This document shows, in pieces, positions 1 through 5,453 of a stretch of 5,491 nucleotides of DNA (its first letter is position 1; each line of letters opens with the position of its first letter). Both the position numbers and the translations under genes were made by a program. The notes beneath the pieces are model-generated. The model made no database searches and was not told the DNA's origin. It worked only from the letters and a program-made list of their open reading frames with translations. The DNA is from an uncultured Clostridium sp. (GTDB lineage: Bacteria > Bacillota > Clostridia > TANB77 > CAG-508): contig CAMSQT010000089.1 in the NCBI GenBank assembly GCA_947062645.1, positions 1 through 5,491 on the forward strand, read 5' to 3'.

Positions 1-41
1 ATGAATTGTGACTGGAGTTCAGACGTGTGCTCTTCAGATCT
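1..41 (-). other. Illumina index-side adapter (artefact), left end
   Basis: Positions 8-41 match the 34-nt reverse complement of the TruSeq index-side adapter (GTGACTGGAGTTC at the outer end, GATCT at the inner end). The only difference is A at 36 where the adapter has C. Positions 1-7 would be part of the index. This is library sequence, not genome. Genomic sequence starts at about 42-43. The A at 36 matters because it creates the apparent stop codon of the ATPase gene. Confidence 0.97.
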
Positions 42-2562
42 TTGGAACTAGACCAATCAAAGTGCCTAAGCCAGTAAAAGGTACTAAAATTCCAATAAAA
101 ATCAATAAACTAGAAGAAATATAAACAGCCTTATGAGCATTACTTTGTACAAAAGGTAGTTTTGCCGTTCGAATGATGTGCATACCAACCAAATTAGAGG
201 TAATACTGTAACTAAACCAAATCGTTTGGAAAGTAGCTACATCTCTTATTTGGAAGATAAACCACAAAGAAGCAAAAACTAGCATATCAAAAGCAGAACT
301 AAGTGGTCCCATAAAAAACATGAAATTTTTTAGGCTTTTAATAGAAAGATTTTTAGGTTGTAGTAAATCTTCTTTATCTACATGATCAAAAGGCAAAGTT
401 AATTGTCCAAAGTCATAAAGTAAGCCTTCTACTAATAATTGAATTGGCGTTTCTGGTAAAAAGGGAAGTAAGGCACTTGCAATTATAACAGAGACCACTT
501 CTCCAAAGTTAAAGCTAGTTGCCAATTTAATATATTTCATAAGATTAACATAGGTGCGACGCCCTTCGGTTACACCATCTAATAAAACATTTAAATCTTT
601 TTCTAACAAAATAATATCAGCAGCTTCTTTGGCAATATCAACAGCAGTATCAACAGAAATACCAACATCACAATTAGTAAGAGAAGGACTATCATTAATG
701 CCATCTCCCATGTAACCAACTACATTGCCAGAATCTCTTAAAAGTCTTACAATTCTAGCTTTTTGGATAGGAGAAAGTTTGGCAAAGATATTCGTTTTTC
801 GAAGCAATCGTAAAACCGCAATATCAGTTAATTTGTCTAATTTACTTCCTAGCACAATGTTTTTCGAATTAATACCAACTTTATTACAAACACATCTAGT
901 AACTTCGGCATTGTCTCCTGTTAAGACAATGACACGAATGCCAGCACGATTTAATTTTTCAATTGATGCTTTGGCACTTTCTTTTGGTGGGTCTAAAAAG
1001 CCAATAAAACCAAGAAGTATCATATTTTTTTCGTCAGCTACTTCAAAGTGTTCTATATTATTAACATCATTTTTTTGACAAACAGCAACAACGCGTAAAC
1101 CGTCTTCATTTAATTGTTTACTAATTTTTCGAATGTTTTCTTTAATCTCCTTGGTAATAGGTGAGGTTTCTCCTTTACAATCTACCATAGAGCAAATACT
1201 TAAGATTTCTTCTACTGCACCTTTTGTGATTAACTGCTTTTTTTCGCCATCACTTACGACAACGGATAAACGCCTACGAGAAAAATCAAAAGGGATTTCG
1301 TCAATTTTTTTGTATTTTTCGGTAAAGCTTCCCATCTCATTTTCCAAACCTCTTTTGATAACAGCTTCGTCTATGTTACCTTTTAATCCTGTTTGGAAAT
1401 AAGCATTTAAAAAAGCATGTTTTAAAACGCGTAAGTCTTCTTCACCATTAACATCTAAGTATTTTTCTAATACAATCTTGTCCTCTGTTAAAGTACCTGT
1501 TTTGTCGGTGCATAAAATGTTCATAGCACCAAAGTTTTGAATCGAATCTAATTTTTTAACAATTGTTTTTTTCTTAGACATGCGGACAGCGCCTTTAGAT
1601 AAGCTAGAAGATAAAATAACGGGTAGTAAAAGTGGGGTGATACCAATAGCAATAGCAACTGCAAAGGTAAAGGCTGTTATGATGTCATGTTTCCAGGCGT
1701 TTAATAAAAATACGATAGGTATCATGATTAGCATAAAACGAATTAGTAATCGACTGATGTTTTCAATTCCTTTTTGGAAGGCGGTTTTTGGTTTACCAGC
1801 CGTTAAAGTATGGGCAACTTTTCCAAAATAGGTGGAGTCTGCTGTTTTGATAACAATTCCTTTGGCACTTCCTGAAATTACGTTAGTACCCATAAAACAG
1901 ATGGTATCTAAGTCTGCAATACTATCTAATTCGTCTAAAGAAAGTTCGCTTTCTACATTTTTTTTCACACTATCGGATTCTCCAGTTAAGGAAGATTGTC
2001 CAACATATAAGTCTTTTGCTTCAATTACCCTTAAGTCAGCAGGTATCATACTACCAGCTGAAAGAAGTACCACATCTCCTAAGGTTACTTGGTTAATTGG
2101 AATTTGCGTTTTTTCGTTGTTTCGAATAACTGTAGTAGTGGTTGCTACCATTTGTTTTAATTCTTCAGCTGCTTTGTTGGAACGAAATTCTTCAAAAAAA
2201 TCTAATAAGGTGCTTGCTGTTACTAAAATTGCAATTACAATTATATTAGCAAAGCTAGTTTCTGGTGGTAAATAAATATCGGTATAAATTAAAATGGCAA
2301 CAATGCCAAGTAAAATACAATTAAAAGGCGTAAATAGACTTTCCAAAAAGTAATGATACCATTTTTTGGGTTTTGCTTGTTTTATCTCATTTGGTCCTAA
2401 ATTTCGTAACCTTTCTTCTGCTTGTAAAGAAGAAAGTCCATCTTCTTTTACTTGGTATTTTTGAATAAAATCTTCTTTTTTTAAGGTTGCTTCTAAACCA
2501 TATAGTTTAGTGATGTTCACGTCATCTTTTTGTGTGTTGTTTGACAATTTAATCATCTCCAT
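34..2562 (-). CDS. mgtA: MgtA-type P-type ATPase (P3B), 3' end truncated by the insert edge
   Basis: Membrane ATPase of the P3B family, whose classical members import Mg2+. The open frame gives 842 residues. Visible parts: M1-M2 (about 71-126), actuator domain with TGES (193-196), M3-M4 (271-320), phosphorylation motif CTDKTGT with D353, TGDN (548-551), hinge GDGIND (619-624), M5-M9 (about 676-829). E. coli MgtA is 898 residues; here the protein ends right after GLVP, where MgtA continues for about 40 residues including M10. Residues 841-842 and the TGA stop (34-36) come from adapter sequence, so the gene is partial and continues outside. M4 reads PLLLP (310-314) instead of the MgtA PEMLP, and M6 reads EGLLYD (712-717) instead of QNLLYD, so substrate is less certain than family. 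The start is ATG at 2562; a second in-frame ATG lies two codons on and neither has a good ribosome binding site. It is transcribed divergently from the nucleotide-pool operon. Confidence 0.93.
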   Translation of the reverse strand: MEMIKLSNNTQKDDVNITKLYGLEATLKKEDFIQKYQVKEDGLSSLQAEERLRNLGPNEIKQAKPKKWYHYFLESLFTPFNCILLGIVAILIYTDIYLPPETSFANIIVIAILVTASTLLDFFEEFRSNKAAEELKQMVATTTTVIRNNEKTQIPINQVTLGDVVLLSAGSMIPADLRVIEAKDLYVGQSSLTGESDSVKKNVESELSLDELDSIADLDTICFMGTNVISGSAKGIVIKTADSTYFGKVAHTLTAGKPKTAFQKGIENISRLLIRFMLIMIPIVFLLNAWKHDIITAFTFAVAIAIGITPLLLPVILSSSLSKGAVRMSKKKTIVKKLDSIQNFGAMNILCTDKTGTLTEDKIVLEKYLDVNGEEDLRVLKHAFLNAYFQTGLKGNIDEAVIKRGLENEMGSFTEKYKKIDEIPFDFSRRRLSVVVSDGEKKQLITKGAVEEILSICSMVDCKGETSPITKEIKENIRKISKQLNEDGLRVVAVCQKNDVNNIEHFEVADEKNMILLGFIGFLDPPKESAKASIEKLNRAGIRVIVLTGDNAEVTRCVCNKVGINSKNIVLGSKLDKLTDIAVLRLLRKTNIFAKLSPIQKARIVRLLRDSGNVVGYMGDGINDSPSLTNCDVGISVDTAVDIAKEAADIILLEKDLNVLLDGVTEGRRTYVNLMKYIKLATSFNFGEVVSVIIASALLPFLPETPIQLLVEGLLYDFGQLTLPFDHVDKEDLLQPKNLSIKSLKNFMFFMGPLSSAFDMLVFASLWFIFQIRDVATFQTIWFSYSITSNLVGMHIIRTAKLPFVQSNAHKAVYISSSLLIFIGILVPFTGLGTLIGLVPKI

Positions 2563-2590
2563 TTTTATTCTTTTGCATATTACTTTTTAG

Positions 2591-2596
2591 ATTATA
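2591..2596 (-). promoter_or_regulatory. Extended -10 promoter for the ATPase gene
   Basis: On the minus strand the sequence reads TGGTATAAT, a perfect TATAAT with the TGn extension. Only weak -35 candidates (TTTCAA or GTTTCA, 16-17 nt upstream) are present. Predicted transcription would begin near 2584, giving a leader of only about 20 nt. That leaves no room for an M-box type Mg2+ riboswitch in the transcript from this site. Confidence 0.6.
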
Positions 2597-2646
2597 CCAC
2601 TATTTTTAAAAGTTGAAACAAAAATGTGGAAGAAAATTGAAAAAAG

Positions 2647-2655
2647 TGATACAAT
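2647..2655 (+). promoter_or_regulatory. Extended -10 promoter for the nucleotide-pool operon
   Basis: TGATACAAT gives a TGn extension and a five-of-six TATAAT match, with no good -35 at 16-18 nt. Transcription would start near 2662, about 38 nt before the ATG at 2700. It faces away from the ATPase promoter, and the two -10 boxes are about 53 nt apart, so the upstream regions overlap. Confidence 0.5.
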
Positions 2656-2681
2656 AGTTACAATTCACAGGTTAAGAAATG

Positions 2682-2690
2682 AAAAGGAGG
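2682..2690 (+). promoter_or_regulatory. Strong ribosome binding site of the YjjX-like gene
   Basis: AAAAGGAGG lies 9 nt before ATG 2700-2702. It is complementary to the 3' end of 16S rRNA and fixes this start. Confidence 0.85.
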
Positions 2691-2699
2691 AAACGATAA

Positions 2700-3231
2700 A
2701 TGAAAATTTTAATGGGAACTAAAAATCCAGGAAAAATAGAAGGAGCAAAGTTGGCATTTGAAACTTATTTTGAAAATATCGAAATAGAAGGTGTGAAGGT
2801 AAGCTCACAAGTAAGTGACCAACCTTTTAATGAAGAAATTTTATTAGGAGCTAAAAATAGGGTTAAAAATTTAAGAGAGTATGCTAAAGAAAACAACTTG
2901 GCGGTCGATTATTTTGTGGCAAGTGAAGCGGGAATTATGGAGTTTTACGGCAGTATAATTGACATTAATCTAGCTGTTGTTGAAAATAAAGAGGGATTTC
3001 AAAGTGTGGGAATCAGCCAAGGTTTTCCAGTTCCTGAAAAGTATGTGGAGGAAATAAAACAAACGGAATTGCGGAAAAGTGATGGATCGCATTTTTGAAG
3101 GAAAAGAACTAAACAAGGGAAAAGGCGGAATTAGTATATTAACAAAAGATGCTATATCTAGGATTGATTTAACGAAAAATGCTTTTATTATGGCATTGAT
3201 TAGTCATATTAATGGAGAAACTTGGAGATAG
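2700..3231 (+). CDS. yjjX: YjjX/DUF84-type inosine/xanthosine triphosphatase, frameshifted
   Basis: Non-canonical purine NTP phosphatase of the YjjX/DUF84 family, a cytosolic house-cleaning enzyme that removes ITP and XTP from the nucleotide pool. Features seen: N-terminal GTKNPGKIEGAK (residues 6-17), QPFNEE followed by GAKNRVKN (about 41-57), and ASEAGI (74-79). As written the frame stops at 3098 after 132 codons. The rest of the family sequence continues in another frame as VMDRIFEGKE..KGGISILT..R....NAFIMALI up to TAG at 3229-3231. Deleting C3072 turns TELRKSDG into TELGKVMDR, the expected ELGxVMD motif, and gives 176 residues, close to the 170 of E. coli YjjX. The frameshift is therefore most likely a sequencing error, though a real recent mutation cannot be excluded. 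It is the first gene of an operon; the Nudix start follows 17 nt after its stop. Confidence 0.9.
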
Positions 3232-3239
3232 AAAGGAGG
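3232..3239 (+). promoter_or_regulatory. Ribosome binding site that selects GTG 3249 for the Nudix gene
   Basis: AAAGGAGG lies 9 nt before GTG 3249-3251. The only nearby ATG (3241-3243) is followed at once by TAA, and the open frame reaching back to TTG 3222 would start upstream of this site. GTG 3249 is therefore the supported start. Confidence 0.8.
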
Positions 3240-3248
3240 AATGTAAAA

Positions 3249-3693
3249 GTGGAGAGAACAAGAGTGGCAGGAATTGTACCAATGGGGGATGGTTTTGTTT
3301 TTATGCATCGTAAAGATGTGGTAAAAAGAAAAGATTATCAAGAATATTATACTTTTCCAGGAGGAAGATTGGAAGAACGGAGAAACACCAGAAGAAGGTA
3401 CAGTAAGAGAAATAGAAGAGGAATTTGGTATCCGTGTGAAGGTTGTTAGGAAGTTATACGAGATGTATTCGAAAAGGTTTGACCGAATGGAGTTGTTTTT
3501 TTTGTGTGAATATATAGATGGCGAGTTTGGTACAGGTACTGGTCCTGAATTTTCGAATGACCCGAATTATCAAGAGGCGGGAAAGTATATTCCAGAGATT
3601 GTAAAAAAGGAAGATGTTAAGGATATTTTAATTCTTCCTTTGGAGGCAAAAAAGAAGTTTTTGGAGGATATGGAGAGTTTTAAAAAACAATAG
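3249..3693 (+). CDS. Nudix hydrolase, frameshifted by one base
   Basis: Nudix family pyrophosphohydrolase, acting on nucleoside-diphosphate-linked substrates; the exact substrate cannot be read from sequence. As written, two overlapping frames are seen, the break falling inside the Nudix box just after GGRLEE. Deleting C3378 joins them and gives a perfect GX5EX7REUXEEXGU box (corrected residues 39-61: G39, E45, R53, E54, E57, E58, G60), preceded by YYTFPGG. The corrected protein is 147 residues, normal for a single-domain Nudix enzyme, and ends ..LEAKKKFLEDM. A perfect catalytic box is unlikely to survive a real inactivation, so a sequencing insertion is the best explanation. GTG start; 17 nt after the YjjX-like gene and 24 nt before the amidotransferase-like gene, so co-transcribed. 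Pairing with an ITP/XTP phosphatase suggests nucleotide sanitation (inference). Confidence 0.92.
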
Positions 3694-3701
3694 ATAGAAT
3701 T

Positions 3702-3710
3702 AAAAGGAGG
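3702..3710 (+). promoter_or_regulatory. Ribosome binding site supporting TTG 3718
   Basis: AAAAGGAGG lies 7 nt before TTG 3718-3720. No ATG or GTG is available in frame nearby, and the family N-terminus (KVGIIAR) begins directly after this TTG. Confidence 0.8.
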
Positions 3711-3717
3711 AATTTTT

Positions 3718-4371
3718 TTGAAGGTTGGAATCATAGCAAGGCTCGAAAATCAGGAAAAAGAAAAGCCATTCCATAAAAAGTACATTATACATGAAGTCTA
3801 TCGAGAAATATTGGAGCAATTAAATATAGTAATCATACCAATTTTATCAGCTAATAAACTAGAAGAAGTTACAAGTCTATGTGACGCCCTAATTTTACCA
3901 GGGAGTTTTGTAGGTGTTGACCCTAAGTATTACAATGATGTGCCATTTCCGGGAAAAGAATATCCATATGACGAATATAAATTAGATAAACAAGTAATTG
4001 ATTTATTCGTTGCCCAAAAAAAGCCAATCATAGGAATATGTGGAGGAATGCAAACTTTAAATGTGTATTTTGGTGGAGATTTAAATCAAAATATAAGCAA
4101 TCATAAATTAACAGATGGCACAAAACATAAAATAAAAATTGATACAAAATCTTTTTTATATGATGTTTATCAAAAACAGGAAATAGAAGTGAATTCTTAT
4201 CATAGACAAGCAATACGAAAATTAGCACCTAATTTTAAGGTGGTGGCTACTAGTAAAGATGGTATTGTGGAGGCAATAGAAGATGGCAATATTATTGGTG
4301 TACAATGGCACCCAGAGGTATTATATGATGTGGAATTTTTTAAGAAGATTTTTGAAACGTTTGGGAAATAA
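3718..4371 (+). CDS. Gamma-glutamyl-gamma-aminobutyrate hydrolase family protein (peptidase C26)
   Basis: Class I glutamine amidotransferase-like hydrolase of the PuuD/peptidase C26 group, which cleaves gamma-glutamyl amide bonds in the cytosol. The 217-residue frame is intact. Seen: N-terminal VGIIAR strand, LPGSFVGVDPKYY (60-72, the family GGGDVDP..Y region, here with SFVG in place of the glycines), nucleophile elbow GICGGMQ with C108, NSYHRQAI (159-166), DGIVEAIE (181-188), and QWHPE supplying H198 and E200 of the triad. It is somewhat shorter than E. coli PuuD (254 residues). It starts at TTG and is third in the operon after the Nudix gene. No other putrescine-degradation gene is in view, so the substrate is unassigned; a general gamma-glutamyl peptide or amide hydrolase is equally possible. 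Confidence 0.92.
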   Translation: MKVGIIARLENQEKEKPFHKKYIIHEVYREILEQLNIVIIPILSANKLEEVTSLCDALILPGSFVGVDPKYYNDVPFPGKEYPYDEYKLDKQVIDLFVAQKKPIIGICGGMQTLNVYFGGDLNQNISNHKLTDGTKHKIKIDTKSFLYDVYQKQEIEVNSYHRQAIRKLAPNFKVVATSKDGIVEAIEDGNIIGVQWHPEVLYDVEFFKKIFETFGK

Positions 4372-4403
4372 GAAAAAATTATTATAAAATTTGGAGCAAA
4401 CCA

Positions 4404-4432
4404 TTGACAATTACAAACAAAAGTTTTATAAT
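4404..4432 (+). promoter_or_regulatory. Perfect consensus sigma-A promoter of the toxSAS-PanA unit
   Basis: TTGACA (4404-4409), a 17-nt spacer, then TATAAT (4427-4432): both hexamers are perfect and the spacing is optimal. Predicted start is near 4439, about 25 nt before the ATG at 4465. It makes the downstream pair a transcription unit separate from the upstream operon. A promoter this strong on a toxic gene implies tight repression or reliance on antitoxin excess. Confidence 0.88.
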
Positions 4433-4449
4433 TTATTGTAGATTATAAA
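4425..4449. repeat. Imperfect palindrome over the -10 box, candidate operator
   Basis: TTTATAAT (4425-4432) is inverted as ATTATAAA (4442-4449). Two more base pairs inside (4434-4435 with 4439-4440) make 11-nt arms with one mismatch around a 3-nt centre. It covers the -10 hexamer and the predicted transcription start, where a bound repressor would block initiation. A further copy of ATTATAAA lies at 4381-4388, upstream of the -35. The DNA is very AT-rich, so chance is a real alternative. Confidence 0.4.
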
Positions 4450-4464
4450 GAAAGAGAAAATTGT

Positions 4465-5079
4465 ATGTTAGAGGAATTAGATAAATTAATAGATTTTATA
4501 CAAATAGAATATAAAGTTTTAACAGAAAAATGGGAGCAAAGTGTTTATTATCATAAAATTAATCTAAAAAGTAATTTGGTTTGTGATGTCTTAGGAAATA
4601 AACAAATGCTAGAGGCTATTGTAAACTACAGAGAATTTATTAATGAAAATAATATACAATTAGTAATGGATTTTAAACAATTTAATACTGACAAATCAAA
4701 AATTAGCATTAGAACAAAAGCAAAAAACTCAATAGAATACAAAATAAAAAACTATGTGGAAAACCATGAAAACGGAAAAGTACCGATTAACAAATGCTTT
4801 AATGATTTATTTGGCATAAGAATAATATGTGATAAAGAGCTTACTAATAGTCAAATTGCCAAAATAGTAGATAGTAAATATAAAAATTTAAAATGTATAG
4901 ATTCTTCTAAAGAAACTTATAAAGCGACACATATTTATTTTAAAAAGAATAATTTCAGTTTTCAATGGGAACTACAAATATGGAATAAAATAAATGAGAT
5001 AGACAACATAATTTCACATGAAAAGTACAAACAAGATTATATTAAATGGGAAAATGAGAATAAAGGAGGCAAGAAATAA
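4465..5079 (+). CDS. Small RelA/SpoT-domain synthetase, probable toxSAS toxin
   Basis: Single-domain RelA/SpoT-type nucleotide pyrophosphokinase, 204 residues, with no hydrolase, TGS or ACT domain. Seen: a helical N-terminal region (1-75), RxKxxxSIxxK (R83, K85, S89, K93; ATP-binding region), DLFGIRII (114-121, equivalent to DxxGIRI), YKATHIYFK (152-160, in the place of NGYRSLH), WELQIW (168-173, equivalent to (V/I)EVQIRT, with E169 the expected catalytic acid) and HEKYK (185-189). The altered guanosine-binding loop and the W in place of the usual R after EXQI are unlike housekeeping RelQ/RelP and fit toxic small alarmone synthetases. Those either make (pp)pApp or pyrophosphorylate the tRNA 3' CCA end; which applies here cannot be told. 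Its own consensus promoter precedes it, its ribosome binding site is weak (AAAGAGAAAA), and it overlaps a Panacea-domain gene by one base. Toxicity is inferred from context and motifs. Confidence 0.85.
   Translation: MLEELDKLIDFIQIEYKVLTEKWEQSVYYHKINLKSNLVCDVLGNKQMLEAIVNYREFINENNIQLVMDFKQFNTDKSKISIRTKAKNSIEYKIKNYVENHENGKVPINKCFNDLFGIRIICDKELTNSQIAKIVDSKYKNLKCIDSSKETYKATHIYFKKNNFSFQWELQIWNKINEIDNIISHEKYKQDYIKWENENKGGKK
5062..5069 (+). promoter_or_regulatory. Strong ribosome binding site of the antitoxin gene, inside the toxin gene
   Basis: AAAGGAGG lies 9 nt before ATG 5079-5081, within the last codons of the toxin frame, where it encodes the KGG near the C-terminus. The TAATG overlap allows translational coupling. 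The toxin gene's own site is far poorer. Confidence 0.85.
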
Positions 5080-5453
5080 TGATAACACATTTTATATTTA
5101 TGAGTAGTTCCTATTCATTAGGAACAAGAATTGCACTTGATTTTATAGTAGAAGAAGCAAGTGTACAAGAAGAACTAAAAACAGATTTAGATACAATCAT
5201 AAAAAGATGTGGAAGAGATGTATCCATTTCAACCCATATGATACAAGCAGAAGATGAAACGTGGGAATCGGTATGTAGAGCAGACCATTTCTTCAAAGAT
5301 ATAAAAGTAATCAAAACACTAGAAGAATTCATAAAATTAATTCAAAAAGATAGAAAATTGGAAGGAATAGATATTGCCAAATATATATTATCTAAATTTA
5401 CATGCACACAATTGAAATTGCAAAAATTAGTTTATTTTTGTTTTGCGGATTAA
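5079..5453 (+). CDS. Panacea-domain (DUF4065/SocA-like) antitoxin, N-terminal fragment
   Basis: Probable PanA-type antitoxin, of which only 124 residues lie in the insert. Residues 96-124 (GIDIAKYILSKF, then LKLQKLVYFCFA) match the start of the Panacea domain, whose signature is IAxYIL..... LKLQKLLYY.. A. The domain usually runs for about 100 residues more. The stop TAA (5451-5453) is not native: the T is the last insert base, the first A is the ligation tail or insert end, and the second A begins the adapter. The gene therefore continues beyond the window. Residues 1-95 form a separate N-terminal region I do not recognise, starting HFIFMSSSYSLGT. Panacea proteins neutralise many unrelated toxins, toxSAS among them; here the one-base overlap with an RSH-type gene supports that role. 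Neutralisation is inferred, not shown. Confidence 0.8.
   Translation: MITHFIFMSSSYSLGTRIALDFIVEEASVQEELKTDLDTIIKRCGRDVSISTHMIQAEDETWESVCRADHFFKDIKVIKTLEEFIKLIQKDRKLEGIDIAKYILSKFTCTQLKLQKLVYFCFAD

Noticed and set aside
725..2275. Several plus-strand open frames of 83-147 codons opposite the ATPase gene
   Set aside because: They are antisense to a full set of P-type ATPase motifs, lack ribosome binding sites and encode no recognisable domain.
34..3098. TGA read as tryptophan (Mollicutes code), since no native TGA stop is seen
   Set aside because: All tryptophans in the intact genes are TGG and the intact proteins have normal lengths under the standard code; four native stops are too few to conclude anything.
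3060..3110. Programmed frameshift in the YjjX-like gene
   Set aside because: There is no slippery heptamer or stimulatory structure evident, and a single extra C explains it as it does in the next gene.
3436..3693. A separate 85-residue gene starting at GTG 3436
   Set aside because: It has no ribosome binding site and is the C-terminal part of the Nudix enzyme, displaced by the extra C at 3378.
4028..4228. Minus-strand frame inside the amidotransferase-like gene
   Set aside because: It is antisense to the catalytic C26 region and shows no family features.
4372..4403. Rho-independent terminator after the amidotransferase-like gene
   Set aside because: Only short AT-only complementarities are present, with no G+C stem followed by a T run.
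5111..5332. Minus-strand frame inside the Panacea-protein gene
   Set aside because: It is antisense to a gene with a strong ribosome binding site and a domain match; low-complexity Ser-rich composition is typical of a shadow frame.
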